This document shows positions 9,213-17,877 of a DNA stretch of 64,000 bases, piece after piece. Both the position numbers and the translations under genes were made by a program. This DNA is from Spirochaetales bacterium. Lineage in GTDB: Bacteria; Spirochaetota; Spirochaetia; Treponematales; Treponemataceae. How positions within the stretch are numbered: the stretch's first letter is position 1; each line of letters starts with the position of its first letter. The notes under the pieces were generated by a model. The model was given only the letters and a program-made list of their open reading frames with translations, was not told the DNA's origin and ran no database searches. The stretch is from the NCBI GenBank assembly GCA_029098225.1, contig JAQXNX010000010.1, positions 124,001 through 188,000 of the forward strand. Direction: 5' to 3'.

Positions 9213-9230
9213 CTATTATATAATGTATAT
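9196..9230 (+). promoter_or_regulatory. Sigma-70-type promoter of rsmI, predicted leaderless
   Basis: TTGTAA (9196-9201) and TATAAT (9219-9224) are separated by exactly 17 bases. The expected transcription start, about seven bases after the -10 box, falls at about 9231, which is the first base of the GTG start codon of rsmI. There is no Shine-Dalgarno sequence before that GTG, consistent with a leaderless message. Confidence 0.6.
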
Positions 9231-9941
9231 GTGAGCAAACTATTCGTTGTTGGCACTCCAATAGGAAATTTGGGTGATATAACTTTTCGTGCAGTAGAAA
9301 CATTAAGGAATGTAGATTACATTGCTGCCGAAGATACACGCCATACCTTGATGCTTTTGAATCATTTTGAGATTAAAAAGCCTCTTATTTCCTGCAGGGC
9401 TCAAAACGAAAAATTTGCCGGCGAAAAAATTGTTTCCTTATTAAAAGAAGGAAACGATATTGCCTATGCAAGCGATGCCGGAACTCCGGGAATAAGCGAT
9501 CCTGGCGCTGTACTTGTAGATATTGTGCGCGAAGCTGGATTTGAAGTTATTCCAATTCCTGGTCCAGCAGCCTTTGCAACGCTGGTAAGTGTTGCTGGTT
9601 CTGGAGGAAAAACCCTTATTTTTGAAGGTTTCCTTTCCCCAAAGCCAGGAAAACGTCGTTCACGAGTTAAAGAACTTTTAGAAACCGGTGATGCGGTAAT
9701 TATTTACGAAAGTCCGTTTAGAATTACTAAACTTCTTTCAGATATTGCCGATATTGAAGGTGAACGCCGCATTGTTGTGGGGCGTGAAATGACAAAACTG
9801 CATGAAGAAATCACAAGTGGCACTGCTAAAGAGCTTTTTGATGATTATTCTTCAAGACAATCCATAAAAGGAGAGTTTGCAGTTTTTATTTCTGGTGTAA
9901 AAAATATTAAGAAATCTGAAGAATCTACCGATAATATATAG
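9231..9941 (+). CDS. rsmI: 16S rRNA (cytidine1402-2'-O)-methyltransferase
   Basis: Methylates the ribose of C1402 in the decoding centre using S-adenosylmethionine. The 236-residue product has the tetrapyrrole-methylase fold motifs: LFVVGTPIGNLGDITFRA, AAEDTRHT, SDAGTPGISDPG, IPGPAA and the C-terminal VGREMTKLHEEI. Translation begins at a GTG without a ribosome-binding site, directly downstream of a good -10 box. flgM follows after 18 bases and the pair shares a terminator. Confidence 0.95.
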   Translation: MSKLFVVGTPIGNLGDITFRAVETLRNVDYIAAEDTRHTLMLLNHFEIKKPLISCRAQNEKFAGEKIVSLLKEGNDIAYASDAGTPGISDPGAVLVDIVREAGFEVIPIPGPAAFATLVSVAGSGGKTLIFEGFLSPKPGKRRSRVKELLETGDAVIIYESPFRITKLLSDIADIEGERRIVVGREMTKLHEEITSGTAKELFDDYSSRQSIKGEFAVFISGVKNIKKSEESTDNI

Positions 9942-9959
9942 GTAGAGGGGTAGGAAGTT

Positions 9960-10247
9960 ATGATGATTAATAGTGTAAACAATGTAACACAGGTAAACAA
10001 CCTCCAGAATCTGCGCAAAACAGAGAATACTTCAAAAGTTTCTCGAGAAGCAGATTCAATCAGTGTTTCTGCAGAAGCAAAAGAAATGGCAGAAATTTAC
10101 TACATGGATCAGGTTGCTAAAGAAACTCCTGATGTTCGTGCAGACAAGATTGCAGAAATCAAAGAGAAGATTAAAGACCCTAACTACCTTAGTGATTCTG
10201 TAATAAAGTCAGCTGCAGATAAATTTCTTACTGCTATTGGACTTTAA
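9960..10247 (+). CDS. flgM: Anti-sigma-28 factor FlgM
   Basis: Holds the flagellar sigma factor FliA inactive until the hook is complete. The 95-residue product has a disordered polar N-terminus and the conserved C-terminal sigma-binding region TPDVRADKIAEIKEKI followed by SDSVIKSAADKFL. Two consecutive ATG codons are present (9960, 9963), with a GAGGGGTAGGAAG-type purine tract upstream. It is downstream of rsmI rather than inside a flagellar operon. Confidence 0.9.
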   Translation: MMINSVNNVTQVNNLQNLRKTENTSKVSREADSISVSAEAKEMAEIYYMDQVAKETPDVRADKIAEIKEKIKDPNYLSDSVIKSAADKFLTAIGL

Positions 10248-10267
10248 TTATTCTTGAACCTGCTTGG

Positions 10268-10303
10268 AAAAGACGGAATTACATAAATTCCGTCTTTTTT
10301 TTT
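10268..10303 (+). terminator. Rho-independent terminator of rsmI-flgM
   Basis: AAAGACGGAATT / AATTCCGTCTTT with a five-base loop and a run of nine or more T, starting 20 bases after the flgM stop. Confidence 0.9.
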
Positions 10304-10330
10304 AATATCAAATCAAAACCGGAGTAAAAA

Positions 10331-11479
10331 ATGTCTGATTTTACATTTAGAATTAGCCCTAACATTCTTCTTGGCCCATATACTATCAGCAGACTTGGCC
10401 AGCAGGTAAAAGAATGGGGAACCAGATTCATTATAATTATGGATCCATTGTTAAACGAAGCAAAACTTTCAGATAAAATTACACAATCATTAATGGATCA
10501 CAAAATTGACTGCTTTGTTTTTTCTGAATTAAGCGATGGTGCTGCTACAAAAACCATAGAACGCGCACTGAAATTATCGCAGGAAGGACATATCCATGGT
10601 GTTATAGCTGTCGGTGGCGAAAAAGCTATTAATGTAGGACGCGCTGTAGCCGCATATTTTAACGAAGCGCATAATTTATATACTTTTGTAGATGGTTCTT
10701 TGCCTTCTACAAATCCTATTCCATGCATTTGCGTTCCAACAACCTTCCGATCTGCCTTTGTATTTACACAGGAAATTCCTGTAACCGATTCAAGAAATCA
10801 TCAGATTTCAATTTTACATGTTCAAAATTCTATTTGTAAGCTTCTTCTTATGGATCCAAACCTTATGCTTACACTTACAGATAATCAAAAAGCAACACTT
10901 TCTATTGAGCTGATTGCACTTGCAACAGAAGCATATCTTTCTCAAAAAGCAAATATTTTTAGTGATATGTTTGTAGAGAAAGGTCTGGAAATCCTTTCTT
11001 ATGCATTAGACGGTTCTCCTTCCCTGGAAATTACAACTCCAGAAGAAGTTCTTTTGGTACAGGCCGGATGTCTTATTTCTCTTGCAGCAGCTTCTTCTTC
11101 TATAGGACTTTCATCTTTAATTTCTTTAAGTATTTATTCAAGATATCACAAAGGACGCTCTTTAGTTTCTTCTATTCTTCTTCCTTATGTTTTAGAGGAT
11201 GCAGCCAAATTTAAAGTAGCAAAACTTGAAATTCTTGCTCACATGCTTAGAGCCGCTCCAGAAGATATAAAAGGTGAAGAAGCAGCAAAAATGCTTACAG
11301 AATATGTAAGACAAAAAATTGCTAAATACAGTCTTCCAACTCGCTTAAAAGACCTTCAATTAACCGTAGAACAGCTTTCGCTTGCTGTAGAAGACATCAG
11401 TAAGATAAATACAATCAATACTCTGCCAAGAAGCATGAGCACAGACGATTTATTTGATTTTATTAAATTAGCCTTTTAG
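10331..11479 (+). CDS. Iron-containing alcohol dehydrogenase-like protein, metal site degenerate
   Basis: 382 residues with the overall plan of the Fe-ADH / dehydroquinate-synthase-like superfamily: an N-terminal Rossmann half, a PTTFRSAF stretch at the place of the usual PTTAGTGSE, and a helical C-terminal half. The signature sites are altered. The cofactor motif GGGSxxD reads GGEKAINVG (95-103). The usual Asp-x3-His ligand pair (DALxH) reads ELIAL (about 193-197). The HALAH histidine is gone (SLISL, about 262-266). Only one canonical His position (YHKG, about 273) remains. A normal dehydrogenase activity is therefore doubtful; a binding or regulatory role is possible. It has its own CGGAG ribosome site and precedes a SpoU methyltransferase by 27 bases. 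Confidence 0.7.
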   Translation: MSDFTFRISPNILLGPYTISRLGQQVKEWGTRFIIIMDPLLNEAKLSDKITQSLMDHKIDCFVFSELSDGAATKTIERALKLSQEGHIHGVIAVGGEKAINVGRAVAAYFNEAHNLYTFVDGSLPSTNPIPCICVPTTFRSAFVFTQEIPVTDSRNHQISILHVQNSICKLLLMDPNLMLTLTDNQKATLSIELIALATEAYLSQKANIFSDMFVEKGLEILSYALDGSPSLEITTPEEVLLVQAGCLISLAAASSSIGLSSLISLSIYSRYHKGRSLVSSILLPYVLEDAAKFKVAKLEILAHMLRAAPEDIKGEEAAKMLTEYVRQKIAKYSLPTRLKDLQLTVEQLSLAVEDISKINTINTLPRSMSTDDLFDFIKLAF

Positions 11480-11506
11480 AATACACAAGCCTGCACTTTT
11501 ACACAT

Positions 11507-12328
11507 ATGATAGAACCTGGAAAACTTTTTCAACTTGAAGGCGGACAAAAACGTCGCAAACTTGCACTTACCTTTGGTGCGTTGGAACGCGATATTCTTG
11601 GAATTGCAGAAAAAGGAACTGAATATAATTTTACAACAATTTCCCGTTCAGATTATATTAAACAGCTTGTAAAAATTCTTATAAAAGATCCAAAGCTTAT
11701 GGATTCCGCAAAAGCCGAGCTGGAAAAGCTTATTTCTGCTTCCGACTTTGATGAATTAAGAACCTGCAACTGTGCCAGGAATCATCTTCTTGCAATTATC
11801 GGAACATTTCCTGCAGAATGGGATCTTGTAATTGCTCCGCATGCTTCTCCAACAGATGAAAACGGAATTGTTCGTCAACGCGAATTTTTCCCTGGCGTTT
11901 GTGTTTATGCAGAAGATATCCGTTCTCCATTTAATATTGGTTCAATTTTTAGAACAGCAGAAGCAATGGGTGCTGAAAAAGTTTATATTTCGCCTCATTG
12001 TATAGATCCTGATCAACCGAGGGCAATTCGTTCCGGTATGGGCTGTATAGAAACTATGGGCTGGCAACAATGTGCTCTTAACGAACTTCCATCTGAGTTA
12101 CCTGTTTTTGCTCTGGAAACCGGTGGAACAGAAATTAACGAATTTGAATTTCCTCAAAAAGGAATTTGCATTATCGGTTCAGAAGAATTAGGCGTTAGCC
12201 CTGAAGCTCTTCACCGCGCAGATTACGGCCGGGTTTCCATTCCAATGAAAGGATTAAAGGCTTCCCTTAATGTTGGTGTTGCATTTGGAATATTAATGCA
12301 AAAATGGATTGAACAGATTAGTAATTAA
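11507..12328 (+). CDS. TrmH/SpoU-family RNA 2'-O-methyltransferase
   Basis: Transfers a methyl group from S-adenosylmethionine to a ribose in tRNA or rRNA; the exact target cannot be read from sequence. The C-terminal half shows the three SPOUT motifs: RSPFNIGSIFRTAEAMGA (motif 1), GSEELGVSPEAL (motif 2) and IPMKGLKASLNVGVAFGIL (motif 3), which form the trefoil-knot cofactor site. The N-terminal 120 residues are an extra domain that may bind RNA. No clear ribosome site precedes the ATG; it follows the ADH-like gene closely and may be translated from the same message. Confidence 0.85.
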   Translation: MIEPGKLFQLEGGQKRRKLALTFGALERDILGIAEKGTEYNFTTISRSDYIKQLVKILIKDPKLMDSAKAELEKLISASDFDELRTCNCARNHLLAIIGTFPAEWDLVIAPHASPTDENGIVRQREFFPGVCVYAEDIRSPFNIGSIFRTAEAMGAEKVYISPHCIDPDQPRAIRSGMGCIETMGWQQCALNELPSELPVFALETGGTEINEFEFPQKGICIIGSEELGVSPEALHRADYGRVSIPMKGLKASLNVGVAFGILMQKWIEQISN

Positions 12329-12397
12329 GCTTATTAATTCTTTAAGGCTTATTTATTATTTTAATTGCGTTTTTCAGCCACAAGTTTTATTCAAAAA

Positions 12398-13915
12398 TTA
12401 CTCAATATCATCATAATAATTTGAATGAGCTTCTTTCATTAACTTTATAAGATAATTAAACTGCTTTTCATCAGAAATCTTAAAATCTGTTAAAAGAGCT
12501 TTATCTATCTGATAGAAATCAACAGATTTTTCATCATAGTACTGCATCATTTCGGCAAGATATAAAACTTTTGCACTGAATTTGTTTTCTTCCTGAATCT
12601 TTTCAATACTATTCCATGAAGAAATTAAGCAGGAAATATCATCAGCTAAACCAAAACGCTTTGTATAAACTCGTTTAATAAAGGTGCTGGCATAGCCGTT
12701 TGTAAACATACTTACAATCTTTTCCATTAAGTTATCATACTGTGCAGCAAGTTCATTAATATATTTTTTCTGTTCTTCTGTAGCTGTTTCCAGAAGGAAA
12801 AATCCAAGAGCAGAAAAAAGTCCAAGAGTATACATAACATCTGCATCAATATATTTATGAAGTCCGTTATTATTCTTAAACAAATTATAGGCAAAAAAAG
12901 CTGTTCTTTCTGAATGCAAAAGAAGACTTTCTATTTCATCTGTTGAATCTATATATGCACAAGAAGGATTGCTTTCTGAATAAATAAACTTTAATTCTTC
13001 ATCACTGAGTAAAGAAAGAGCATCTTCTATTTTTAAGCAGGTTTTGTCTTTTTGAAAACTATATTTAAATGTAAGCAGAGTAAGCGGTAAATCTCTTGCG
13101 ACAATCTTTATAAGCTCATCTCTATCTATTTTTTCTTTTCCATCAGAAGCTTTGCTTACAATCTTCATTGCTTTTTCTGCATGAGACTGAATTACAGGAA
13201 TTTTTTCCTGCATGCTGATGAATTCATAAGAAATCATTTCTACGCCGGCAAAAATTGTCTTATTACAGGGTAAAAGAATTCTGGTTATTGTTTCTTCATC
13301 ATTAGAAAAAACCTGATAATTATCTTTTGTAAGTCCAATTCTTTTTAACATAAGAATAATAATTATTATTCCCAGTCCGGCACCCTCCTGCTGATCAATT
13401 ACGTTTGTAACAACCTCTTCCATTGATTTGTATTGATGAGCAAGACGAATTTTGTCCTGAATTCTTTCATTTTCAAATGGTGTTAATTTGGAATTATTTT
13501 TTATCTCAATAATTACATTATCATCTGTAAGGCGCATTGCAAGCTTTACATAAAGCCCGGCCTTTCTTTGCAGCTCTAGATAATAATTTATATTCTCTAA
13601 GGTTTCTTCCTTAAAGCTTTGCATTCCTTCTTCATATTCTTTTGGATCAAATATGTTAAGATTTTTTTCGTGGAAATAAACTCGTTTTGTATTTGCTTTT
13701 TTTGCATTTATAAGAAGTTCACTAAGACAGAAATTTATATATTCCTTTAAGTGTTCCTGATGACATTCTTCCAAAAAAGCATCTGTCACCTTCTGGATAT
13801 ACACTTCCATGTTTCGAGGTAAAATATATGATAAGATTTCTATTGGAAGTTGAAGTTTAATTGCATTTCTAATCTTTTTTCTATCAATTTCCAGATATTC
13901 ATCTAACTCTGTCAT
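12398..13915 (-). CDS. GHKL ATPase-like and HDOD-like fusion signalling protein
   Basis: A 505-residue cytoplasmic protein. Residues about 50-220 resemble a histidine-kinase-type ATPase: an N-box-like SELLINAKKANTKRV, a VIIEIKNNSKLT segment and a G-box-like EGAGLGIIIIILMLKRIGL. No phospho-accepting histidine domain is apparent. The C-terminal 250 residues resemble an HDOD-type helical domain (SERTAFFAYNLFKNN, YTLGLFSALGFFLLETA). It may be an anti-sigma or serine-kinase-like regulator rather than a classical sensor kinase. It is followed on the same strand by nothing close, so it is probably a single gene. Function not recognised. Confidence 0.65.
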   Translation of the reverse strand: MTELDEYLEIDRKKIRNAIKLQLPIEILSYILPRNMEVYIQKVTDAFLEECHQEHLKEYINFCLSELLINAKKANTKRVYFHEKNLNIFDPKEYEEGMQSFKEETLENINYYLELQRKAGLYVKLAMRLTDDNVIIEIKNNSKLTPFENERIQDKIRLAHQYKSMEEVVTNVIDQQEGAGLGIIIIILMLKRIGLTKDNYQVFSNDEETITRILLPCNKTIFAGVEMISYEFISMQEKIPVIQSHAEKAMKIVSKASDGKEKIDRDELIKIVARDLPLTLLTFKYSFQKDKTCLKIEDALSLLSDEELKFIYSESNPSCAYIDSTDEIESLLLHSERTAFFAYNLFKNNNGLHKYIDADVMYTLGLFSALGFFLLETATEEQKKYINELAAQYDNLMEKIVSMFTNGYASTFIKRVYTKRFGLADDISCLISSWNSIEKIQEENKFSAKVLYLAEMMQYYDEKSVDFYQIDKALLTDFKISDEKQFNYLIKLMKEAHSNYYDDIE

Positions 13916-14037
13916 TGTATATTTATTTTAATCCATAAATTGAAAAAAGTAAAATTATTTTTTCCCACCGCTTTATGCAATTTTTTCAGGTGGCGCCGCA
14001 AAAGTATTATTTGTTTTACAGCAACCACCCAAAGCTT

Positions 14038-15966
14038 TTACTCTTCAAACATTTTTGCAATTTCATTCTTATAAAGCTCGTTAATTCTAAAACGCATAAT
14101 TTCCTGTTTAGCAGAAAGTTCTACGCCAACTTCAAATGCTTTTGTAATAAGAGTGAATTTTGCAATTCTTTCAAACATTTTAAAGCCATTCTTAGAACTT
14201 ATAAGGTTTGCAATTTCGTTTTCATACAATTTCTGAATAATTTCCGAAGCAAGAAGATTTTCGTATGTATCATACTGAATACCATTATCAGCTGCATAAG
14301 TTTTTACTTCATCTTCATCAACAAGAATAAGTGCTGCAAGATAACGCATATCCTGACCAACAACTACTGCCTGCTTAATGAATTTTGATTCAGAAAGCTT
14401 TGTTTCAATTGGAAGTGGTTCAAGATTTTCTCCACCACGCAAAACGATTGTATCCTTAATACGTCCTTTAATACAAAGTTCATTATGAATTGTCATCATT
14501 GCAAGATCGCCTGTATCTAGCCAGCCTTCTTCATTTATTACTTTTGCAGTCAAATCTGGACGCTTGTAATAACCTTTCATTACAGTTGGTCCTTTAACCT
14601 GAAGAACACCTTCTTTTCCGCGCCCAAGAACAAATCCATCATTAGGATCTACAATTCTAACCTGAATTCCTCTGATTGCAGAACCAATTGTACGGAAAAC
14701 AGGAGCCGCAATAGGACGAACAGCTACGATTGGAGCCGTTTCTGTAAGTCCATATCCTTCTACAATTTCTACACCAATTGCCCAGAAGAATTCATCAATA
14801 TATTTAGGATATGCACCGCCGCCGGCAATTCCTGCACGGAAGTTTGTTCCAAGCATTGCTTTAATTTTTCTGAATACTAAAAGATTTCCAAGTCCATAAA
14901 GCGGCCATAAAAGGCACCATGGAATTAAGAATAAAATCCACCAGAATACTGTATAATAACGTGTATAACATGCATTCTGATTAAACATTTTTCGGCTCAT
15001 AGCCTTTTGAGCCTTTGCAATATTAACAAAGAAATTGAACATTCCAAGTACAATTCCACCAGTTTTACGCATTTTCTTAGTAACGCCGTCATAAACTGCT
15101 TCGAATACACGTGGAACAGCAGGAAGAAGATGTGGATTAAGCTTTTTAAAATCTGCAAGAAGAATTGAACCAATTGGCTTTGAATAACACAGACAACCAC
15201 CCTGAATTGTAATTACATATTCTACTTCTCGTTCAAATACATGCCATACAGGAAGAACAGAAAGAGCCTTATCGCCAGGATTAATAAAAATTCGCTCCGG
15301 AATTTCATCAAGCTGTGCAAGGAAGTTATGATGAGTAAGCATTACGCCTTTTGGTGTTCCGGTTGTACCTGAGGTAAAAATGATTGTCGCAAGATCCTCT
15401 CCCTTTCCTTTTTCAAGTTCAGCTTCTACTTCGCCTGCGTGTTCAATTCTCCATTTTCCACCAATTTTCATTAATTCATCAAAGAAAATAATTTCTATAC
15501 CTTTATCTTCTGCTGCTTTAGAAACTTCTTCTTTAATGCTGTTATCAAAACAAATAATCTGTTTTACGCAAGGAAGCTTATCCTTTAAGGTAACAATTTT
15601 ATTAACCTGAGAATTATTTTCAGCAATAACAATTTTTGCTTCAGTTATGGAAAGGATTTTTTCCAGATCATTTAATGTAGCATCGCAGCCACGAGGAACA
15701 TCAATAGCTCCAATTGCCATAATTCCTAAATCTGCATGGAACCATTCTGCGCGGTTATCAGCAATTAAACCAATTTTATCTTCCCTTTTTACTCCAATAC
15801 TTATAAGAGCAGCACCAAAATCCAAACCTCTCTGAAACATTTCTCTGTAAAGAATAGGTTCAAATTCTCCGCCTTCTACTCTTTTCATCTGCGCTGGAAT
15901 TTCCGGCCATTTTTCTGCAGAATCTTTGAGCATTTTTGGAATAGTATAGTTTTCATCGAATACCAT
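14038..15966 (-). CDS. fadD: Long-chain acyl-CoA synthetase (AMP-forming)
   Basis: Activates long-chain fatty acids to acyl-CoA via an acyl-adenylate. The 642-residue protein has the AMP-binding signature TIIFTSGTTGTPKGVMLT (about 195-212), the VEGYGLTETAP motif, WLDTGDLA and the hinge KGRIKDTIVLRGGENLEP. A hydrophobic insertion around residues 335-365 (WWILFLIPWCLLWPLYGLG) probably attaches it to the membrane, as in other treponemal homologues. It ends in a charged helical tail. It is preceded by a 220-bp gap containing a strong hairpin. Confidence 0.9.
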   Translation of the reverse strand: MVFDENYTIPKMLKDSAEKWPEIPAQMKRVEGGEFEPILYREMFQRGLDFGAALISIGVKREDKIGLIADNRAEWFHADLGIMAIGAIDVPRGCDATLNDLEKILSITEAKIVIAENNSQVNKIVTLKDKLPCVKQIICFDNSIKEEVSKAAEDKGIEIIFFDELMKIGGKWRIEHAGEVEAELEKGKGEDLATIIFTSGTTGTPKGVMLTHHNFLAQLDEIPERIFINPGDKALSVLPVWHVFEREVEYVITIQGGCLCYSKPIGSILLADFKKLNPHLLPAVPRVFEAVYDGVTKKMRKTGGIVLGMFNFFVNIAKAQKAMSRKMFNQNACYTRYYTVFWWILFLIPWCLLWPLYGLGNLLVFRKIKAMLGTNFRAGIAGGGAYPKYIDEFFWAIGVEIVEGYGLTETAPIVAVRPIAAPVFRTIGSAIRGIQVRIVDPNDGFVLGRGKEGVLQVKGPTVMKGYYKRPDLTAKVINEEGWLDTGDLAMMTIHNELCIKGRIKDTIVLRGGENLEPLPIETKLSESKFIKQAVVVGQDMRYLAALILVDEDEVKTYAADNGIQYDTYENLLASEIIQKLYENEIANLISSKNGFKMFERIAKFTLITKAFEVGVELSAKQEIMRFRINELYKNEIAKMFEE

Positions 15967-16102
15967 AACTTTTTCTCCTACCTAAGAATGAATGACATTT
16001 TTAAATATTTTGTCAACTTAAATTCAGTATAAAAAAAAATTTAAAATATAGCAAGTAGTAAATCTGTCGTATTGTTATACATTTTTTTTTGTGCCAAATT
16101 TA

Positions 16103-16133
16103 TTGTGCCGCAAAAATTATTCTTGCGGCACAA
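16103..16133. terminator. Strong hairpin between iorB and fadD
   Basis: TTGTGCCGCAA pairs perfectly with TTGCGGCACAA over a nine-base loop. A T-rich tract follows on the plus strand. It lies 56 bases past the iorB stop and could end the iorA-methyltransferase-iorB transcript, although the minus-strand T-run is poor. The rest of this 222-bp gap shows nothing else. Confidence 0.5.
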
Positions 16134-16188
16134 ATTTTTCTTACGGGAAAAAATTCTGAACTTTATTAAAAATTCCGGGTAATTAGAT

Positions 16189-16758
16189 TTATTCCCCGCG
16201 ACCAAGCAAAAATGCTTTTTTATTCATTTCCAAAAACTGAGGCTTTACAAGCTTTTCAATTGCAGACATCCAGGCTTCAACAGGAAAATCCATATATTTA
16301 GAAAGACGTCCCATTAAAACAATGTTTACTGATTTTGCAGTTCCGGCCTGCTCGGCAAGAGAAAGACAATCCAGTGCATCAACCTTAAGTCCGGAGTTTT
16401 TCATTGTTTCAATAAGATTTTCAGGATATTCTGCAGCGCCGGTAATTACAGGCATCGGGTCAATTTTTTGAGTATTTACAACTATCTGACCATCTGCCTT
16501 AAGATATTCTGTATAACGTGCTGCTTCAAGAAGCTCAAAAGATACAATAAAATCTGCTTCACCTTTATCTACAATTGGAGAATATACCTTGTCGCCATAA
16601 CGTACATAAGTTACTACCGAACCACCACGCTGACTCATTCCATGAACTTCACTTACCTTTACATCAAAGCCGGCATCAAGCAGAACCTGTCCCAAAGTTT
16701 TAGAAGCAAGCAAAGCACCCTGTCCGCCAACACCAACAATCATTATATTTTTTACCAT
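16189..16758 (-). CDS. iorB: Indolepyruvate:ferredoxin oxidoreductase, beta subunit
   Basis: Small subunit of the enzyme that oxidatively decarboxylates aryl-pyruvates to aryl-acetyl-CoA with ferredoxin as acceptor. The 189-residue product is the pyruvate-ferredoxin-oxidoreductase gamma-type domain: IMIVGVGGQGALLASKTLGQ, VSEVHGMSQRGGSVVTYVRYG and the VNIVLMGRLSKY stretch. Its AAGGAGA ribosome site lies inside the end of the methyltransferase gene. The ATG begins one base after that gene's stop, so translation is probably coupled. The matching alpha subunit is one gene further upstream. Confidence 0.92.
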   Translation of the reverse strand: MVKNIMIVGVGGQGALLASKTLGQVLLDAGFDVKVSEVHGMSQRGGSVVTYVRYGDKVYSPIVDKGEADFIVSFELLEAARYTEYLKADGQIVVNTQKIDPMPVITGAAEYPENLIETMKNSGLKVDALDCLSLAEQAGTAKSVNIVLMGRLSKYMDFPVEAWMSAIEKLVKPQFLEMNKKAFLLGRGE

Positions 16759-16759
16759 T

Positions 16760-17869
16760 TCAGTTCTCCTTCTTCAGCACAAAAAGATATTCCTTTACAT
16801 GAATATCTCTGTTCTGTAAGTTACGGCTGCCGCGGAAAGTGTTATAGGCAATTTCCACGGTTTTAAGTTTACCATATTTTTTTAACATTTGCGACATATC
16901 CTCAAAATTTATAAAGCCTTCCGAATTATACGAAACAATTATATATTTTGAATCCAGTTCGCAAATTATTTTTTCCATAGAATCCATTACACGTGCACGC
17001 TTATTAAAATCAGAATGATTCCATCCCTGAGTTATTCCACTTACACGGCTAATTTCTACATCAAGTTTATTTTTTAAAATAAGATTCAACATAAAATAAT
17101 TTGAACCATAAGGATGCTGATTATACGGCGGATCCAGATAGGCAACATCCAGTTCTTTAAGTGCACCACTTTGTGCAAGAGTTACTGCGTCCTGCTGAAA
17201 AATTTCTACATCGGAATTAAAATTACTAAAAACAGGTTTTTTTAAAACTACCTTTCCCTGAATTCTTGGAAGTGCATTTTTTCCTTTACCACCAAAACAG
17301 CCTATTCCGGTAGTCCGATCTTTGTAAAAGCCTTTAAAAACCCCGCTGGTATTTACATGTACAGAAGCTTCAGTAATTAATGGCGCAAGAAAAAAACTCT
17401 GCATTTTTGGTGGGACCAGACGTTCTGTTAGGCTTCTATAAGTGTCTATTAAAACTGCATTCTCGTGAGTATAAAAAACACGCTCACCTGGCTTAATATT
17501 ATTGTCATCCTTTGGAGCATAGTTTTTTGTAATTATACCATTTATTTTTCTTCTGGCGCATGCTTCTTCTATTTGCAAAAGAAGAGAATTATATTGTTCT
17601 GCCGGAAACTCACTAACGTTAGTTAGGTAACATTCGTTCAAAACACGAGAATAATTTTCCAAATCATTTACTATAAGACGCTTAGAATACTGTTTAAGCA
17701 TTCGTGCAACAATTCCGGAACCGGAAAATAAATCGGCACAAACAAGCTTTTTTTTACCTATGGCTTTTGAGATTTCTAGAATTTCTTTTTCTATATTTCC
17801 AATCAGACTTCGCTTATTACCAATATATGTAATTATCTGTGAAGTCAGAAACTCGTTATTTTCCGTCAT
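16760..17869 (-). CDS. D12-class DNA N6-adenine methyltransferase, inside the iorAB operon
   Basis: Methylates adenine in a specific DNA sequence using S-adenosylmethionine; the target is not deducible. The 369-residue protein has the class-specific order of motifs: YIGNKRSLI (motif X, 15-23), DLFSGSG (motif I, 46-52) and DPPYNQHPYGSNYF (motif IV, 246-259). A variable recognition region lies between them. No restriction gene or specificity subunit is adjacent, so it appears solitary. It starts eight bases after the iorA stop and ends one base before iorB, on the same strand, so all three genes must share a transcript. Such a gene inside iorAB is unusual. Confidence 0.88.
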   Translation of the reverse strand: MTENNEFLTSQIITYIGNKRSLIGNIEKEILEISKAIGKKKLVCADLFSGSGIVARMLKQYSKRLIVNDLENYSRVLNECYLTNVSEFPAEQYNSLLLQIEEACARRKINGIITKNYAPKDDNNIKPGERVFYTHENAVLIDTYRSLTERLVPPKMQSFFLAPLITEASVHVNTSGVFKGFYKDRTTGIGCFGGKGKNALPRIQGKVVLKKPVFSNFNSDVEIFQQDAVTLAQSGALKELDVAYLDPPYNQHPYGSNYFMLNLILKNKLDVEISRVSGITQGWNHSDFNKRARVMDSMEKIICELDSKYIIVSYNSEGFINFEDMSQMLKKYGKLKTVEIAYNTFRGSRNLQNRDIHVKEYLFVLKKEN

Positions 17870-17877
17870 CTGAAGAT

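Noticed and set aside
14997..15200. Frame opposite or alternative within fadD
   Set aside because: Alternate-frame shadow inside the conserved ligase.
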